64,000 bases of DNA from Acetobacterium wieringae (GTDB lineage Bacteria > Bacillota > Clostridia > Eubacteriales > Eubacteriaceae), in contig NZ_LKEU01000014.1 of NCBI RefSeq assembly GCF_001766835.1, positions 62,001 through 126,000 of the forward strand, in the 5' to 3' direction. This document shows, one piece after another, positions 18,377 through 27,119 of this stretch; within the stretch, counting starts at the first letter, position 1, and each line of letters starts with the position of its first letter. The notes beneath the pieces were generated by a model, which had not been told where the DNA came from, did not search any database, and saw only the letters and a program-made list of their open reading frames with translations. Both the position numbers and the translations under genes were made by a program.

Positions 18377-19792
18377 TTATTGATAATTTTTTTCGATTTT
18401 TTCAATCTCGGCCAGGATTGAAGCTTCCAGAGCTGGAACCTCGTGGGTTTCCAGAATCGTATCAATTTTAGCATTGACCATCTCAAGAATATCGGATTGA
18501 TCAGGGTTAACCATCCGACGTTTAAAGAATTCCGGATACCAGACGCTTCTAAAATTACTGAGGGTGTGCATTTCATTGAGGTAATGACCACCGTGACCAA
18601 CGCCTTTGATGACATCCATAGCCAGGGTTTCTTCATTGACTTCGACACCGCTGGAATAAGCCGACAGCTCGTTGATCATTTCATTGGCTAATACCACCAT
18701 GGCCGGGGCGACCGAGTTGCAATGATCCAGGACGCCGATATCATGAACGATGTTGGCCTTGCTTAAAATCGAAGAGAAGAGCTCCATCTGAACCTCAGCA
18801 ACCGACTGGGGATCGACGGTTTTGGCATCGCTGCAGCCCGCTGTGCCATAGAAGGGCAGGTTGTAATAATTGGCCAGCTCTGAGGCAGCCGCCACCGATT
18901 TATGGAACTCGGGAGCGCCATAAGAACCGATGGTGGTTTGCATGTCAAAGACAGTTGGCATCGAACCGTAAATAAGTGGCGCACCTTCATTAACCGCCTG
19001 GGTAATGACCACACCAGCTAAAATTTCAGCGTTATTTTGGGTTAGCGCACCAGCGATGGTAATCGGAGAGGTGCCACCCATCATGCTGTATGGCATGTAA
19101 ACCACCGGGATTTTATTAGTAGCACTGATAAAGAGTTTTTCAGTGCTTTCCACCGGATGGGTCAGTGGTGGAATTGGCTCACAGTAGTTAAAGATAAAGG
19201 GCTTTTCAGCCAGTTCTTTGTGTCCACCGGCTACAATGGCGGCGATGTCAATGATTTCCTGAAGTGATTCGATGTCATTGGTGGAAAAATTGATGGTTTT
19301 GTCAAAATTCTTCAGGGTTTCAATAAAGGTCACCTGCGATTGAACCAAGGGGTCGACATCGGCACACATGCCGACTGATAGAATAAAGCTGATGTTGGAT
19401 AGATAGCTGCCCAGTTTACACATGTTTTTGATGTCTGACTTCAGGTAGGGGCGGGCCATATTGGTTTTGTGATCAAGGATCTCCAGTTGATCGGAATGGG
19501 TTCCGAAATAGACATTGTTTTTGCTGTTGATTACCATATTGGGCTGGCCGTCCCGGGTATAAAGGGTCAATTCTTTGGGGATGGTGTTTAACGCCTTGTC
19601 AACAACGGCTTTGGGGAACTTAACCATGTCGCCATCGACGCTGCAGCCATACTTTTTCAGCAATTCAATGGTGCGGGCACCAACGATGCGCATGCCAAAA
19701 TTCTCCAGCAGATCCATGCTTTTTTCGTGAATGGTTTCGATTTTATTTTTATTTAATACATTAAATTCAATATTTCTTTGTGTGGTTTCCAT
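18377..19792 (-). CDS. MttB-family methyltransferase without pyrrolysine (copy 2 of operon)
   Basis: 471 residues, normal for the trimethylamine methyltransferase family (COG5598). The frame is open throughout with no internal amber, so it is a non-pyrrolysine MttB homologue like the glycine betaine, carnitine and proline betaine demethylases of acetogens. The barrel features PYSMMGGTSPITIAGAL and VHDIGVLDHCNS are typical. Such enzymes move a methyl group from a quaternary amine to a corrinoid protein. The start follows aaggagac and lies 31 bp after the preceding mttB-like gene. No corrinoid protein gene is in this operon; the nearest is at 27120 on the other strand. The substrate cannot be read from sequence. 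Confidence 0.88.
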   Translation of the reverse strand: METTQRNIEFNVLNKNKIETIHEKSMDLLENFGMRIVGARTIELLKKYGCSVDGDMVKFPKAVVDKALNTIPKELTLYTRDGQPNMVINSKNNVYFGTHSDQLEILDHKTNMARPYLKSDIKNMCKLGSYLSNISFILSVGMCADVDPLVQSQVTFIETLKNFDKTINFSTNDIESLQEIIDIAAIVAGGHKELAEKPFIFNYCEPIPPLTHPVESTEKLFISATNKIPVVYMPYSMMGGTSPITIAGALTQNNAEILAGVVITQAVNEGAPLIYGSMPTVFDMQTTIGSYGAPEFHKSVAAASELANYYNLPFYGTAGCSDAKTVDPQSVAEVQMELFSSILSKANIVHDIGVLDHCNSVAPAMVVLANEMINELSAYSSGVEVNEETLAMDVIKGVGHGGHYLNEMHTLSNFRSVWYPEFFKRRMVNPDQSDILEMVNAKIDTILETHEVPALEASILAEIEKIEKNYQ

Positions 19793-19823
19793 AATGTCTC
19801 CTTAAGTCTTTAGATGATCGCTA

Positions 19824-21254
19824 TTAAATGCGTTCGCGATAGTTTGCCGGAATATAATCGTTCAGCAGGGCAGCCTGTTCCTTGGTGATATCTGGCGGCG
19901 TATAGGAAGCCAGACGTTCCATGACGGCAGTCTGAACGTCATGAAGAACCGGCTTGCTGCCATTTTCCTGCCATTGGTTGGGGTCTTCTTTATTGAAGTA
20001 CTTGGGAACAAAGAATTCTTCTTTGAACATCTTCGGAGTTCGACCCTGGAGGAAGTTACCCCGAGGGCCGATTTTGGCAATCAACTCGTGGCAGAGGTAG
20101 TTCTCTTCGGTATTGATGCCTTTAAGCAGACGGCGATTCATCCGGTAAGTGTCTTCATCCATCAGGAATTTTTCAAAACTCAAGATATTAAAGCTGCCGA
20201 GAATCCCACAGGAATGCAGCACCAGATCGGGAGCTGCTTCCAGGGTGGAGCGGATCATCATATCGGATTCAATTCCAGCTTGCATATCAAAATCTTTGGC
20301 GTCACTTAAGCCGCCGCCAGTCCGGCAGGGCAGTTTGTAAAAATCAGCCAAGCCCCGGGTGGAATAAGAAATTAAAGCGGTTTCCGGGGCACCGATGCTT
20401 AGCTGAACAGTGCGCAGGTTGGTGGAAGCCGAGGTTTGGCCATATACCACCGGCAAGCCGGGTTTGACCAGTTGAGACATGACCATCCCAGCCAATACTT
20501 CAGCATTGGTCATGGCAATCAGTCCGGCCACAGATGGCGGTCCGGTGAGGACCGGCATGGCGCAGGGGCTGAACCAGACGGGCTGATTCATGTCAGCGGC
20601 AATCAGGAATTTTTCCAGCGGGTCATGGTCAAAACATAAGGGCGACAAAGAGTTGACATGGACGATATTATTGTACACACCACGGCGGCCTTCAAATTTT
20701 TCGATCAGTTCCAGACCTTTTCTAAAAGATTCCCGGATGTTGGATTTTAACGGGAAGGTATTGGCCTGTAAGTGCAAGGCGGTTTTATTGGAATATTTTA
20801 AAATCATGGCGATGGGGCTAAAGACCCGTTCATCCAGGGACAGGTTTTTGTCATCCAGGAAAATATTAAAGTAGTTACAATTGATGACATCACTGGTATC
20901 GGACAGCTTAAACTGCGCAACGGCATCGTCATTGGTCATTTTATGTAAATGGCCATTTTCCAGTCGGAAAATATTACCGACACCCGGCATTAAAATCAGG
21001 CTACCGCCGCCAAGGGTATGGTTGCCTTTGGAGTTTTCGATGGTAAAGGTTTCAGGAATGGTGGCGATCGCCGTCATGATTAATTTTTCATCAAGAAAGA
21101 CGGTCTCCCCATCAATCCGGGCGCCATGATTTTTGAAAATTTCCAGGATTTCCGGGTGCTCGAATTTGATTCCAACTTCGGAAAGAATTTTCAGCGACTC
21201 GGCATGGATAGTCTGGACATCTTCTTTTGAGACGTATTTTTCATATGGTTTCAT
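19824..21254 (-). CDS. MttB-family methyltransferase without pyrrolysine (copy 1 of operon)
   Basis: 476 residues, same family as the next gene in the operon but clearly divergent from it. Shared landmarks include IHAESLKILSEVGIKFEHPEIL at the N-terminus (residues 15-36), the FSPCAMPVLTGPPSVAGL region and VLHSCGILGSFN near the barrel end. No in-frame amber is present. It begins 57 bp after the racemase-like gene with aagggga upstream. Two different MttB proteins in one operon could form a hetero-complex, act on successive methyl groups, or use different substrates; sequence alone does not decide. Confidence 0.88.
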   Translation of the reverse strand: MKPYEKYVSKEDVQTIHAESLKILSEVGIKFEHPEILEIFKNHGARIDGETVFLDEKLIMTAIATIPETFTIENSKGNHTLGGGSLILMPGVGNIFRLENGHLHKMTNDDAVAQFKLSDTSDVINCNYFNIFLDDKNLSLDERVFSPIAMILKYSNKTALHLQANTFPLKSNIRESFRKGLELIEKFEGRRGVYNNIVHVNSLSPLCFDHDPLEKFLIAADMNQPVWFSPCAMPVLTGPPSVAGLIAMTNAEVLAGMVMSQLVKPGLPVVYGQTSASTNLRTVQLSIGAPETALISYSTRGLADFYKLPCRTGGGLSDAKDFDMQAGIESDMMIRSTLEAAPDLVLHSCGILGSFNILSFEKFLMDEDTYRMNRRLLKGINTEENYLCHELIAKIGPRGNFLQGRTPKMFKEEFFVPKYFNKEDPNQWQENGSKPVLHDVQTAVMERLASYTPPDITKEQAALLNDYIPANYRERI

Positions 21255-21310
21255 TGTTATAATCCCCTTAATTGAGTTTTTTCTTTACAGACTAGCGTTT
21301 CGGACACGAT

Positions 21311-22090
21311 TTAGATATCACCATAGTAATCACGATGAGAAACACAGGAGTAAGCATAATCCAGCAAAGTTCCCCAGCTGAATACCGGTAGATCCACGGC
21401 CCGTTGAATGGCCCGGGCAAATGGCTGCATACCGGTACATTCTAACATAATGGCCTTAATATCCGGGTGTTTGGCGATGAATTCTTTGGTTATGCGAATC
21501 ATATCCTTTTCGGATTCATCATAATAACTTTCCGGAATCTCCGGTCGTTTTTCATGATCCCAGAGGGTGTCGAATTGCGGACAGCCGTATTCATCCTGGG
21601 CACCGGCGATATAGAAGTTACTGTTTAGATCAATGCCAACTTTTTCCAGATGGGTATCGGTCAGGAAGCGTTTTTGAGCGCAGATAATGCCAACGGCACT
21701 ATCGGGTCCAATGGTTTGCTGAATAAAGGGGACCTGTAGCAGACTGGACATAAACACCGGAATGTCAACGGCAGCAGCAACATCTTGTTGGAAATAAGCG
21801 AAATAGCCGCATTCAGCTGCGATCGCTTTACAACCCATTCGTTCAAGGTTTTTCGCCGCCTGAACAATCGGTGCCCGACAGGGTGTTTTGTCCTGTTCCC
21901 ATACCAGGGTGTAGTTATCCACTCCCTGAGCAATTTCATACTGAATTGGAAAACCCCAGGCACTGGCATTACGGACATCGCCAGGAAAACCGGGATAGGC
22001 ATCATCCAATACCATAATACCAATCCCCATTCCATAACAGGTATGGTTCTTTCGGGTAGTCATGTAATTAATTCCTAAATCTCTTTGCAT
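21311..22090 (-). CDS. Aspartate/glutamate racemase superfamily protein
   Basis: 259 residues. Two cysteines in the expected positions of the two-base racemase mechanism are seen: AAECGYFAYFQQDV and IMLECTGMQPFARA. The superfamily includes Asp/Glu and hydantoin racemases, maleate isomerase and arylmalonate decarboxylase, so reaction type is not fixed by the fold. It is the first gene of a sigma-54 operon with two MttB homologues and starts at ATG 22090 behind aggagg. A role in preparing or isomerising the carbon skeleton left after demethylation is an inference from context. Confidence 0.8.
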   Translation of the reverse strand: MQRDLGINYMTTRKNHTCYGMGIGIMVLDDAYPGFPGDVRNASAWGFPIQYEIAQGVDNYTLVWEQDKTPCRAPIVQAAKNLERMGCKAIAAECGYFAYFQQDVAAAVDIPVFMSSLLQVPFIQQTIGPDSAVGIICAQKRFLTDTHLEKVGIDLNSNFYIAGAQDEYGCPQFDTLWDHEKRPEIPESYYDESEKDMIRITKEFIAKHPDIKAIMLECTGMQPFARAIQRAVDLPVFSWGTLLDYAYSCVSHRDYYGDI

Positions 22091-22152
22091 TTCTTCCTCC
22101 TGAATCGTTAATATGTATTTAATAGAGTTTTGCTATTTGCTGATTTAATACT

Positions 22153-22168
22153 AGCAAGTATTGTGCCA
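22153..22168 (-). promoter_or_regulatory. Sigma-54 promoter of the racemase-mttB operon
   Basis: On the minus strand TGGCACAATACTTGCT, with GG and GC separated by exactly 10 bp, about 64 bp upstream of the start codon at 22090. Confidence 0.88.
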
Positions 22169-22399
22169 AGATCTGAAACGCTTCCAACGAAAGCAAAAAA
22201 TGTGGCGCTCTGTGGGCAGCTCAAAAAAGATCCGCAGCAGGACTTTGCATGGCCAAGCGATCAGCACGATTCAGGTATCCGATTAATGAAAAGAATACGG
22301 AATTGACATTATAATAGAAGGCAAACAACGAAATAAAAATAATGCAGTAATCCAGACAAAAGGACGATGTGGTGATTTTTAAAGAAATAGCAGATCAAG

Positions 22400-22427
22400 T
22401 GCAAAAAATAACGACATGCAAAAAATA
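22400..22427. promoter_or_regulatory. Probable activator binding site (direct repeat TGCAAAA)
   Basis: TGCAAAA occurs at 22400 and again 17 bp later at 22417, both followed by AATA. The site lies about 170 bp upstream of the rightward and 230 bp from the leftward sigma-54 promoter. An equally spaced pair occurs at 24591. Confidence 0.6.
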
Positions 22428-22596
22428 GCGATGGTTAGCAGAAATCCCTGTTTTAAGCAGGTTTTCTGTAATGGTTTTCAGACAATCTGATAAAGCGGTG
22501 CATAATCTTTTGCAGGACTATGGAATCATTGTAAAAATGACGGCTTAAAATAGGCTTAAAACGGTATAAATTTAAAGATCGGATTATTTTACGAAT

Positions 22597-22612
22597 TGGC
22601 ACAAAGCTTGCG
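22597..22612 (+). promoter_or_regulatory. Sigma-54 promoter of the BCCT transporter gene
   Basis: TGGCACAAAGCTTGCG with GG (22598-22599) and GC (22610-22611) 10 bp apart. It leaves a 5' leader of about 140 nt before the start codon. Confidence 0.88.
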
Positions 22613-22763
22613 ATAGATACCGGATATAAAGCAGTGGCTAAATATCTGTGGGAGGTGTCAAAAAAAGCAGACGGGTTTCATGGCAAAACTGTAATTTTGG
22701 GGAAATCATTATTCTTATGTGTTTACAGGTTTAAAACAGAAAAATTTAGGAGGAGAGAATCTT

Positions 22764-24422
22764 ATGTTAAAGCGAATACGTATTGTTCCGGTTGCGATTC
22801 CCATCGTATTAATGGGTATTATTCTCATTATCGGATTTATCAGTCCCGATGAGTTTACCACCATTATGACCGATTTCTTTATCGCATTGATGGAAAATGC
22901 CGGTTGGATGGTTTCCATCGGGGTATTGATCTTTGTTGTCTGTATGGTAGTATTGTTTCTGCATCCCTTCGGGAGTATTAAATTTGGTGGGAAAAACGCC
23001 GTGCCCAAGTATAAAACCTGGATCTGGTGGGCGATCTCACTTTGTGCCGGGATTGGAACTGGAATTGTTTTCTGGGGTGCAACCGAGCCTCTGATGCACA
23101 CCTTTGCGCCACCACCGTCAGTTGGTTTGGAACCCGGCAGTCTGGATGCCGTCATCTGGGGGATGAGCAAATCCTTCCTGCATTGGTCATTTTCACCCTA
23201 TTCCATTTATGCGGTAGCCGGGATCACCATTGGTTATGCTTACTATAATATGAATAAAAGCTATACTGCCAGTGCCGGTCTTGTATATTTAAACGATGGC
23301 AAAGAATTGAATGCCAAGATTAATACCATCATTGATGGGATCATTCTTTTTGCCATCTGTGGTGGGGTTGCCGGTTCACTCGGCTACGGATTACTGCAGA
23401 TTGGTAGCGGACTTAATTTCGTGTTCGGAATTGAACCGGGGCCAATGGTTTGGGCGATCATTGCCTGTGTTATTATTACTTCCTACACCATTTCCAGTGC
23501 TACTGGTCTCGATCGTGGGATTGCCTGGCTCAGTGATAAAAATGCATGGATCTTTATTGCCCTGATGATCTTTGTGTTGATTTGCGGACCGACTGCCTAT
23601 GTGTTTAATCTGTTTACCCAGTCATTTGGTTATTTTGTCAATAATTTTATTGATTTGAGTCTGTTCACCCAACCAATTGTTGACAGTGATTTATGGCCGC
23701 AATGGTGGGATATGTACTGGATGGTTGACTGGTTATCCTTTGGCCCCATCGTTGGTTTGTTCCTGGTAAAACTGTCCTACGGCCGAACCATCCGCGAATT
23801 TATTGTCGTTAATGTCATTTTGCCAGCGATGTTTGGTATTCTCTGGTTCAGTATTTTTGGTGGATTGGCATTGGATCTGCAACTGCGAGGTGTTGCTGAT
23901 ATGTCCGGCTTCCTGACGGAAAACGGCGCCCAGGCGTTTATGATGTACATCTTTGAATTCCTGCCCTTTACCGAATTAATCCGCATCATCATGCTGGTTA
24001 CAATTGGTTTATCCTTTATTACCCTGGCGGATTCGATGACATCGACTATTTCGACCATGTCATTAAAACAATCCAAAGGTGTAAAAGAAGCACCGCTGCC
24101 GATTAAAGTATTCTGGGGCGTCTTCATTGGTTTGATTTCGCTTGTATTTGTTATAAGCGGTGGGATTGACGGCATCAAGATTGTTAAAACCATTGCCGGG
24201 TTCCCAATTCTCTTTATTGAACTGGCGATGATCCTTGGCTTCCTGTATCATTTATTCTCTGGCAAACTAAAGCGGGATGAATTGGAGTATGCCGATTTCA
24301 TGGATGGTGAAGTGGCAGCGGCTGCGGCTGAGGCCGAAGCGGAGCTGGCAGATGCCCATATCCATAAAAAATGGTATACCCTGGAAAAGCAAAAAGATAA
24401 TAAAAAAAATAAAGACGAATAA
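22764..24422 (+). CDS. BCCT-family betaine/carnitine/choline transporter
   Basis: 552 residues with about 12 membrane helices. The family signature GIGTGIVFWGATEP and the helix-8 region WWDMYWMVDWLSFGPIVGLFL are present; these contribute to the aromatic box that binds trimethylammonium groups. The C-terminus is an Ala/Glu-rich then Lys-rich cytoplasmic tail. ATG 22764 is chosen behind ttaggaggagag; GTG 22719 lacks a site. It is transcribed alone from a sigma-54 promoter and ends at a strong terminator. Position beside MttB proteins indicates import of a quaternary ammonium compound for demethylation. Which one is not evident. Confidence 0.93.
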   Translation: MLKRIRIVPVAIPIVLMGIILIIGFISPDEFTTIMTDFFIALMENAGWMVSIGVLIFVVCMVVLFLHPFGSIKFGGKNAVPKYKTWIWWAISLCAGIGTGIVFWGATEPLMHTFAPPPSVGLEPGSLDAVIWGMSKSFLHWSFSPYSIYAVAGITIGYAYYNMNKSYTASAGLVYLNDGKELNAKINTIIDGIILFAICGGVAGSLGYGLLQIGSGLNFVFGIEPGPMVWAIIACVIITSYTISSATGLDRGIAWLSDKNAWIFIALMIFVLICGPTAYVFNLFTQSFGYFVNNFIDLSLFTQPIVDSDLWPQWWDMYWMVDWLSFGPIVGLFLVKLSYGRTIREFIVVNVILPAMFGILWFSIFGGLALDLQLRGVADMSGFLTENGAQAFMMYIFEFLPFTELIRIIMLVTIGLSFITLADSMTSTISTMSLKQSKGVKEAPLPIKVFWGVFIGLISLVFVISGGIDGIKIVKTIAGFPILFIELAMILGFLYHLFSGKLKRDELEYADFMDGEVAAAAAEAEAELADAHIHKKWYTLEKQKDNKKNKDE

Positions 24423-24431
24423 AGTGTTCCT

Positions 24432-24466
24432 AAAAAGAGTGTGGCTTTAAGCCAGACTCTTTTTTA
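24432..24466 (+). terminator. Terminator after the BCCT gene
   Basis: AAAAAGAGTGTGGC pairs with GCCAGACTCTTTTTT across a TTTAA loop with one mismatch. Confidence 0.88.
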
Positions 24467-24590
24467 AATGCGTCACTTGCTTAGTCGGGGATTCTGGTGG
24501 GTATCTGATCAGCTGTTTGAAACAATCGTTAAGCTATGAAGACAGCGCTGACAAGCTCCCCGGATTTGTAAGAATAAACCATCCGGGCGA

Positions 24591-24617
24591 TGCAAAATAC
24601 GGTAACATGCAAAATTA
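24591..24617. promoter_or_regulatory. Probable activator binding site, second copy
   Basis: TGCAAAAT at 24591 and TGCAAAAT at 24608, the same 17-bp spacing as the pair at 22400. The intervening bases end in ACATGC in both. It lies about 185 bp upstream of the sigma-54 promoter. Confidence 0.6.
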
Positions 24618-24800
24618 AGCGACACCAGTCAGAAATGTCTTTAAATCTATACTTAGCGTGAATTTTTTGGATAAATATAGGGTGTCGAAGGTCTTTGATG
24701 GTTTGAAATTTTGCACCTGAATTTCTGGAGCAAACCGAAAGGTCGCTGGCAAATGACAGGAAACCCCCGAACACTTAAAAATGTCTGCAGCTTCATATCT

Positions 24801-24816
24801 TGGCACGAACCTTGCT
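24801..24816 (+). promoter_or_regulatory. Sigma-54 promoter of the opine dehydrogenase operon
   Basis: TGGCACGAACCTTGCT, nearly perfect consensus, GG and GC 10 bp apart, 68 bp upstream of the start codon. Confidence 0.92.
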
Positions 24817-24883
24817 TTAATAATGCTGTGAGTAAACAAACCATCAATAATTCCAAATTGAGATGATTAAAAGGAGAAAAGAT

Positions 24884-26101
24884 ATGGCAGACATGAGTTA
24901 TTTAAAAGACAAGCCCATTGCAGTATTGGGGGCTGGTGCAGTTGGTAAGGCGATCGCTGGTGACTGTGCCTTGGGTGGCGCTAAAGTTCGAATTTGTGAT
25001 TTTGAACCGTTCGCCGAAAAAACATTAAAAAATGTTGAAAAAGTAGGGATCAAGTTCTTTGGGGAGCAAGTTAATCTTTATGGTTTTGAGCGGGAAGGCT
25101 TTGCCAAAATGGATAAGGTGACGACCGATGTGGCCGAAGCGGTCAAAGGTGCGGGCATTATTGTCGTAGCGACGCCTACTTTTGGACATAAACCTTTTTT
25201 CGAGAAACTGATTCCCTGTCTGGAAGACGGACAGGTTATTCATATTTTCCCCGATAATTTTGGTAGCTTGATCCTCCGCAAAATGATGAGGGAAGCTGGC
25301 TGTACTAAAAATGTCATCGTTGGTGGCTGGTCAAGCTCAACCTATGGTAGCCGGGTGGAAATGCCAGGGGGTGTGATTACCCACAAAATCCGGGTTTATT
25401 ATCGGGCCATTACCCTACGTGGAGCTGCTATGCCAGCGACGGATACAGAAGCCTTTATTGAAAGTTCAAAATATTTGCCATCAATGGATGCTGTCACCGA
25501 AGGCGAAGGCGCTGTCGCCGGGGATACCGTTTTAGATACCGGCTTCTCGAATGTTAATCCGGTGCTCCACTGTCCGGGAGCCATCCTTGGGGTCTCCACC
25601 ATGGAAAACTTTGGTACCATTTTTGGCGAAGATAAATTTAAATTCTCAATTTATTCCCATGCCTATTGTCCTTCGATTTCTCAGGTTCAATATACCTTCT
25701 ATCAGGAAGAATGCCAACTGGCAGATACCATTGGCGTGGGCATTCAACCCTATGAAAAAGAGCATTTCTTCTCCCGGGAAAATGTCCTGGGCCAGGAATA
25801 TATGGGCCTGGATTACCTGATTCCGTTTGATAAACAGGATCCAATCCAATACGGTACCGGTCCTTTCACCATGGAAAACCGCTACATCACCGAAGATATT
25901 CCAGTTGGCTGTTATGTTTATCAGCAACTTGGTGATGTCTATGGGGTTAATACTCCCGTTGTCGATTCAATGATCAGTCTGGCCTGTGCCATCCTCGGTC
26001 GAGACCTGACTGCCAATGGTTATACCCTGGAATACATTGGGATTGATAACATGACTAAAGAAGAATTAAACGATTATTTAAGAACCGGAAAACTCAAATA
26101 G
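24884..26101 (+). CDS. NAD/NADP octopine/nopaline (opine) dehydrogenase family protein
   Basis: 405 residues. An N-terminal Rossmann domain carries GAGAVGKAIAGD. The C-terminal opine dehydrogenase domain has the catalytic-His region NVNPVLHCPGAIL and the RYITEDIPVGCYVYQQLGDV segment, matching the family's conserved Y-EDVP block. The family oxidises secondary-amine dicarboxylates (opines) to an amino acid and a 2-oxo acid, or the reverse. ATG 24884 is chosen because aaaaggag precedes it. It leads a sigma-54 operon that continues with PanB and a corrinoid protein, which suggests a catabolic role on a substrate imported or demethylated by neighbours. The actual substrate is unknown. Confidence 0.88.
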   Translation: MADMSYLKDKPIAVLGAGAVGKAIAGDCALGGAKVRICDFEPFAEKTLKNVEKVGIKFFGEQVNLYGFEREGFAKMDKVTTDVAEAVKGAGIIVVATPTFGHKPFFEKLIPCLEDGQVIHIFPDNFGSLILRKMMREAGCTKNVIVGGWSSSTYGSRVEMPGGVITHKIRVYYRAITLRGAAMPATDTEAFIESSKYLPSMDAVTEGEGAVAGDTVLDTGFSNVNPVLHCPGAILGVSTMENFGTIFGEDKFKFSIYSHAYCPSISQVQYTFYQEECQLADTIGVGIQPYEKEHFFSRENVLGQEYMGLDYLIPFDKQDPIQYGTGPFTMENRYITEDIPVGCYVYQQLGDVYGVNTPVVDSMISLACAILGRDLTANGYTLEYIGIDNMTKEELNDYLRTGKLK

Positions 26102-26158
26102 TCACCCCGCTATTCTCAGACACCCCTTAAAATAAGATAACCCAAGACCCTCAACCTT

Positions 26159-26181
26159 TCGCACGCTTTTTAAGCGTGCGA
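26159..26181. other. Perfect 10-bp intercistronic hairpin
   Basis: TCGCACGCTT and AAGCGTGCGA flank a 3-nt loop, between the opine dehydrogenase and panB genes. No T-run follows, so it is more likely an mRNA processing or stabilising hairpin than a terminator. Confidence 0.6.
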
Positions 26182-26240
26182 TGGTGGATGGTCTGATAAG
26201 CAGACTGGTCTGAAAAAATATTAAAAACCTTAAGGAGCGA

Positions 26241-27098
26241 ATGATGAAAAAAAGTATTATTAATTTTAGAGAAATGGCCGAAAAGAAAGAAAAAATTGTC
26301 TATATTACCGGCTATGATTATTTAACGGCCAAATATGAAGAACGGGCTGGCGTCGATATGATCCTGGTCGGTGATTCACTGGGAATGGTAACCTTGGGCT
26401 ACGAAACGACTTTTCCGGTAACGATGGATGATATGATCGCTCATTCATCAGCGGTCAGACGGGGCGCGCCCAATACCTTTATCGTTGGTGATATGCCCTA
26501 CATGTCTTATCAGATTTCTGATGAAGAAGCCGTTTTTAATGCCGGACGTTTTACCAAGGAAGCCCTGGTCGATGCCATAAAGCTCGAAGGTGGAACCGAA
26601 TCGGTTTGCCAGCGGATTAAAGCCATCGCTGATGTGGGTATTCTGGTCATGGGACACATTGGCTTGACACCACAGTTTGCGGCCCAAATGGGTGGTTATA
26701 AGGCTCAGGGAAAAAGTGCTGGAGCCGCCATGGAATTATTGCGACAGGCCCTGGCCATTGAAGCTGCCGGAGCCTCCTTTATCCTGGTTGAAGGGGTTCC
26801 GGCGGTGGTTGGTAAAGCCATCACTGAACGCCTCAGCATTCCGGTTCTGGGCATTGGCGCCGGATCGTATACCGATGGTCAACTGCTGATTTATGCTGAT
26901 ATGGTCGGCTATTACGATGACTTTACCCCTAAATTTGTCAAAAAATATGCCAATGTCGGTGCTGAACTGTTAAAAGGTTTTACCGCTTTCTGTGATGAAG
27001 TTCGCAACGGTGCCTTTCCTGATGACAGCGTTCACACCTATGTGATTGCCGATGAAGAAGCCGCCGAACTGGAAAAATTGTTAACCGAAATTAAATAA
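26241..27098 (+). CDS. panB: 3-methyl-2-oxobutanoate hydroxymethyltransferase (PanB family)
   Basis: 285 residues, full length for PanB. The metal-binding regions VGDSLGMV and VGDMPYMSY, the conserved GHIGLTPQ and the catalytic-Glu region ILVEGVPA are all present. PanB transfers a hydroxymethyl group from methylene-THF to 2-oxoisovalerate to make ketopantoate for coenzyme A; the reaction is reversible. The start follows taaggagcg. Its place is striking: between an opine dehydrogenase and a corrinoid protein (21 bp away) in a sigma-54 catabolic operon, while panC and panD lie 36 kb away. It may be the ordinary biosynthetic enzyme, or a paralogue feeding C1 units to or from THF. Confidence 0.92.
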   Translation: MMKKSIINFREMAEKKEKIVYITGYDYLTAKYEERAGVDMILVGDSLGMVTLGYETTFPVTMDDMIAHSSAVRRGAPNTFIVGDMPYMSYQISDEEAVFNAGRFTKEALVDAIKLEGGTESVCQRIKAIADVGILVMGHIGLTPQFAAQMGGYKAQGKSAGAAMELLRQALAIEAAGASFILVEGVPAVVGKAITERLSIPVLGIGAGSYTDGQLLIYADMVGYYDDFTPKFVKKYANVGAELLKGFTAFCDEVRNGAFPDDSVHTYVIADEEAAELEKLLTEIK

Positions 27099-27119
27099 AA
27101 CGAAGAAGGGTGAAATACT

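Larger units (their letters stand above)
22091..22763. other. Divergent sigma-54 control region
   Basis: This 670-bp non-coding stretch separates the leftward racemase-mttB operon from the rightward BCCT gene. It holds a sigma-54 promoter facing each way and a shared upstream direct-repeat element at 22400-22427. No credible small gene was found in it. Confidence 0.7.
24467..24883. other. Control region of the opine dehydrogenase operon
   Basis: A 417-bp stretch without a gene. It contains an inverted repeat CCCGGAT/ATCCGGG (24559-24587), the 17-bp spaced TGCAAAA pair at 24591, and the sigma-54 promoter at 24801. Confidence 0.6.

Noticed and set aside
18377..21254. Pyrrolysine in the MttB homologues
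   Set aside because: Both frames are open over the full family length with no internal TAG, so they are non-pyrrolysine members.
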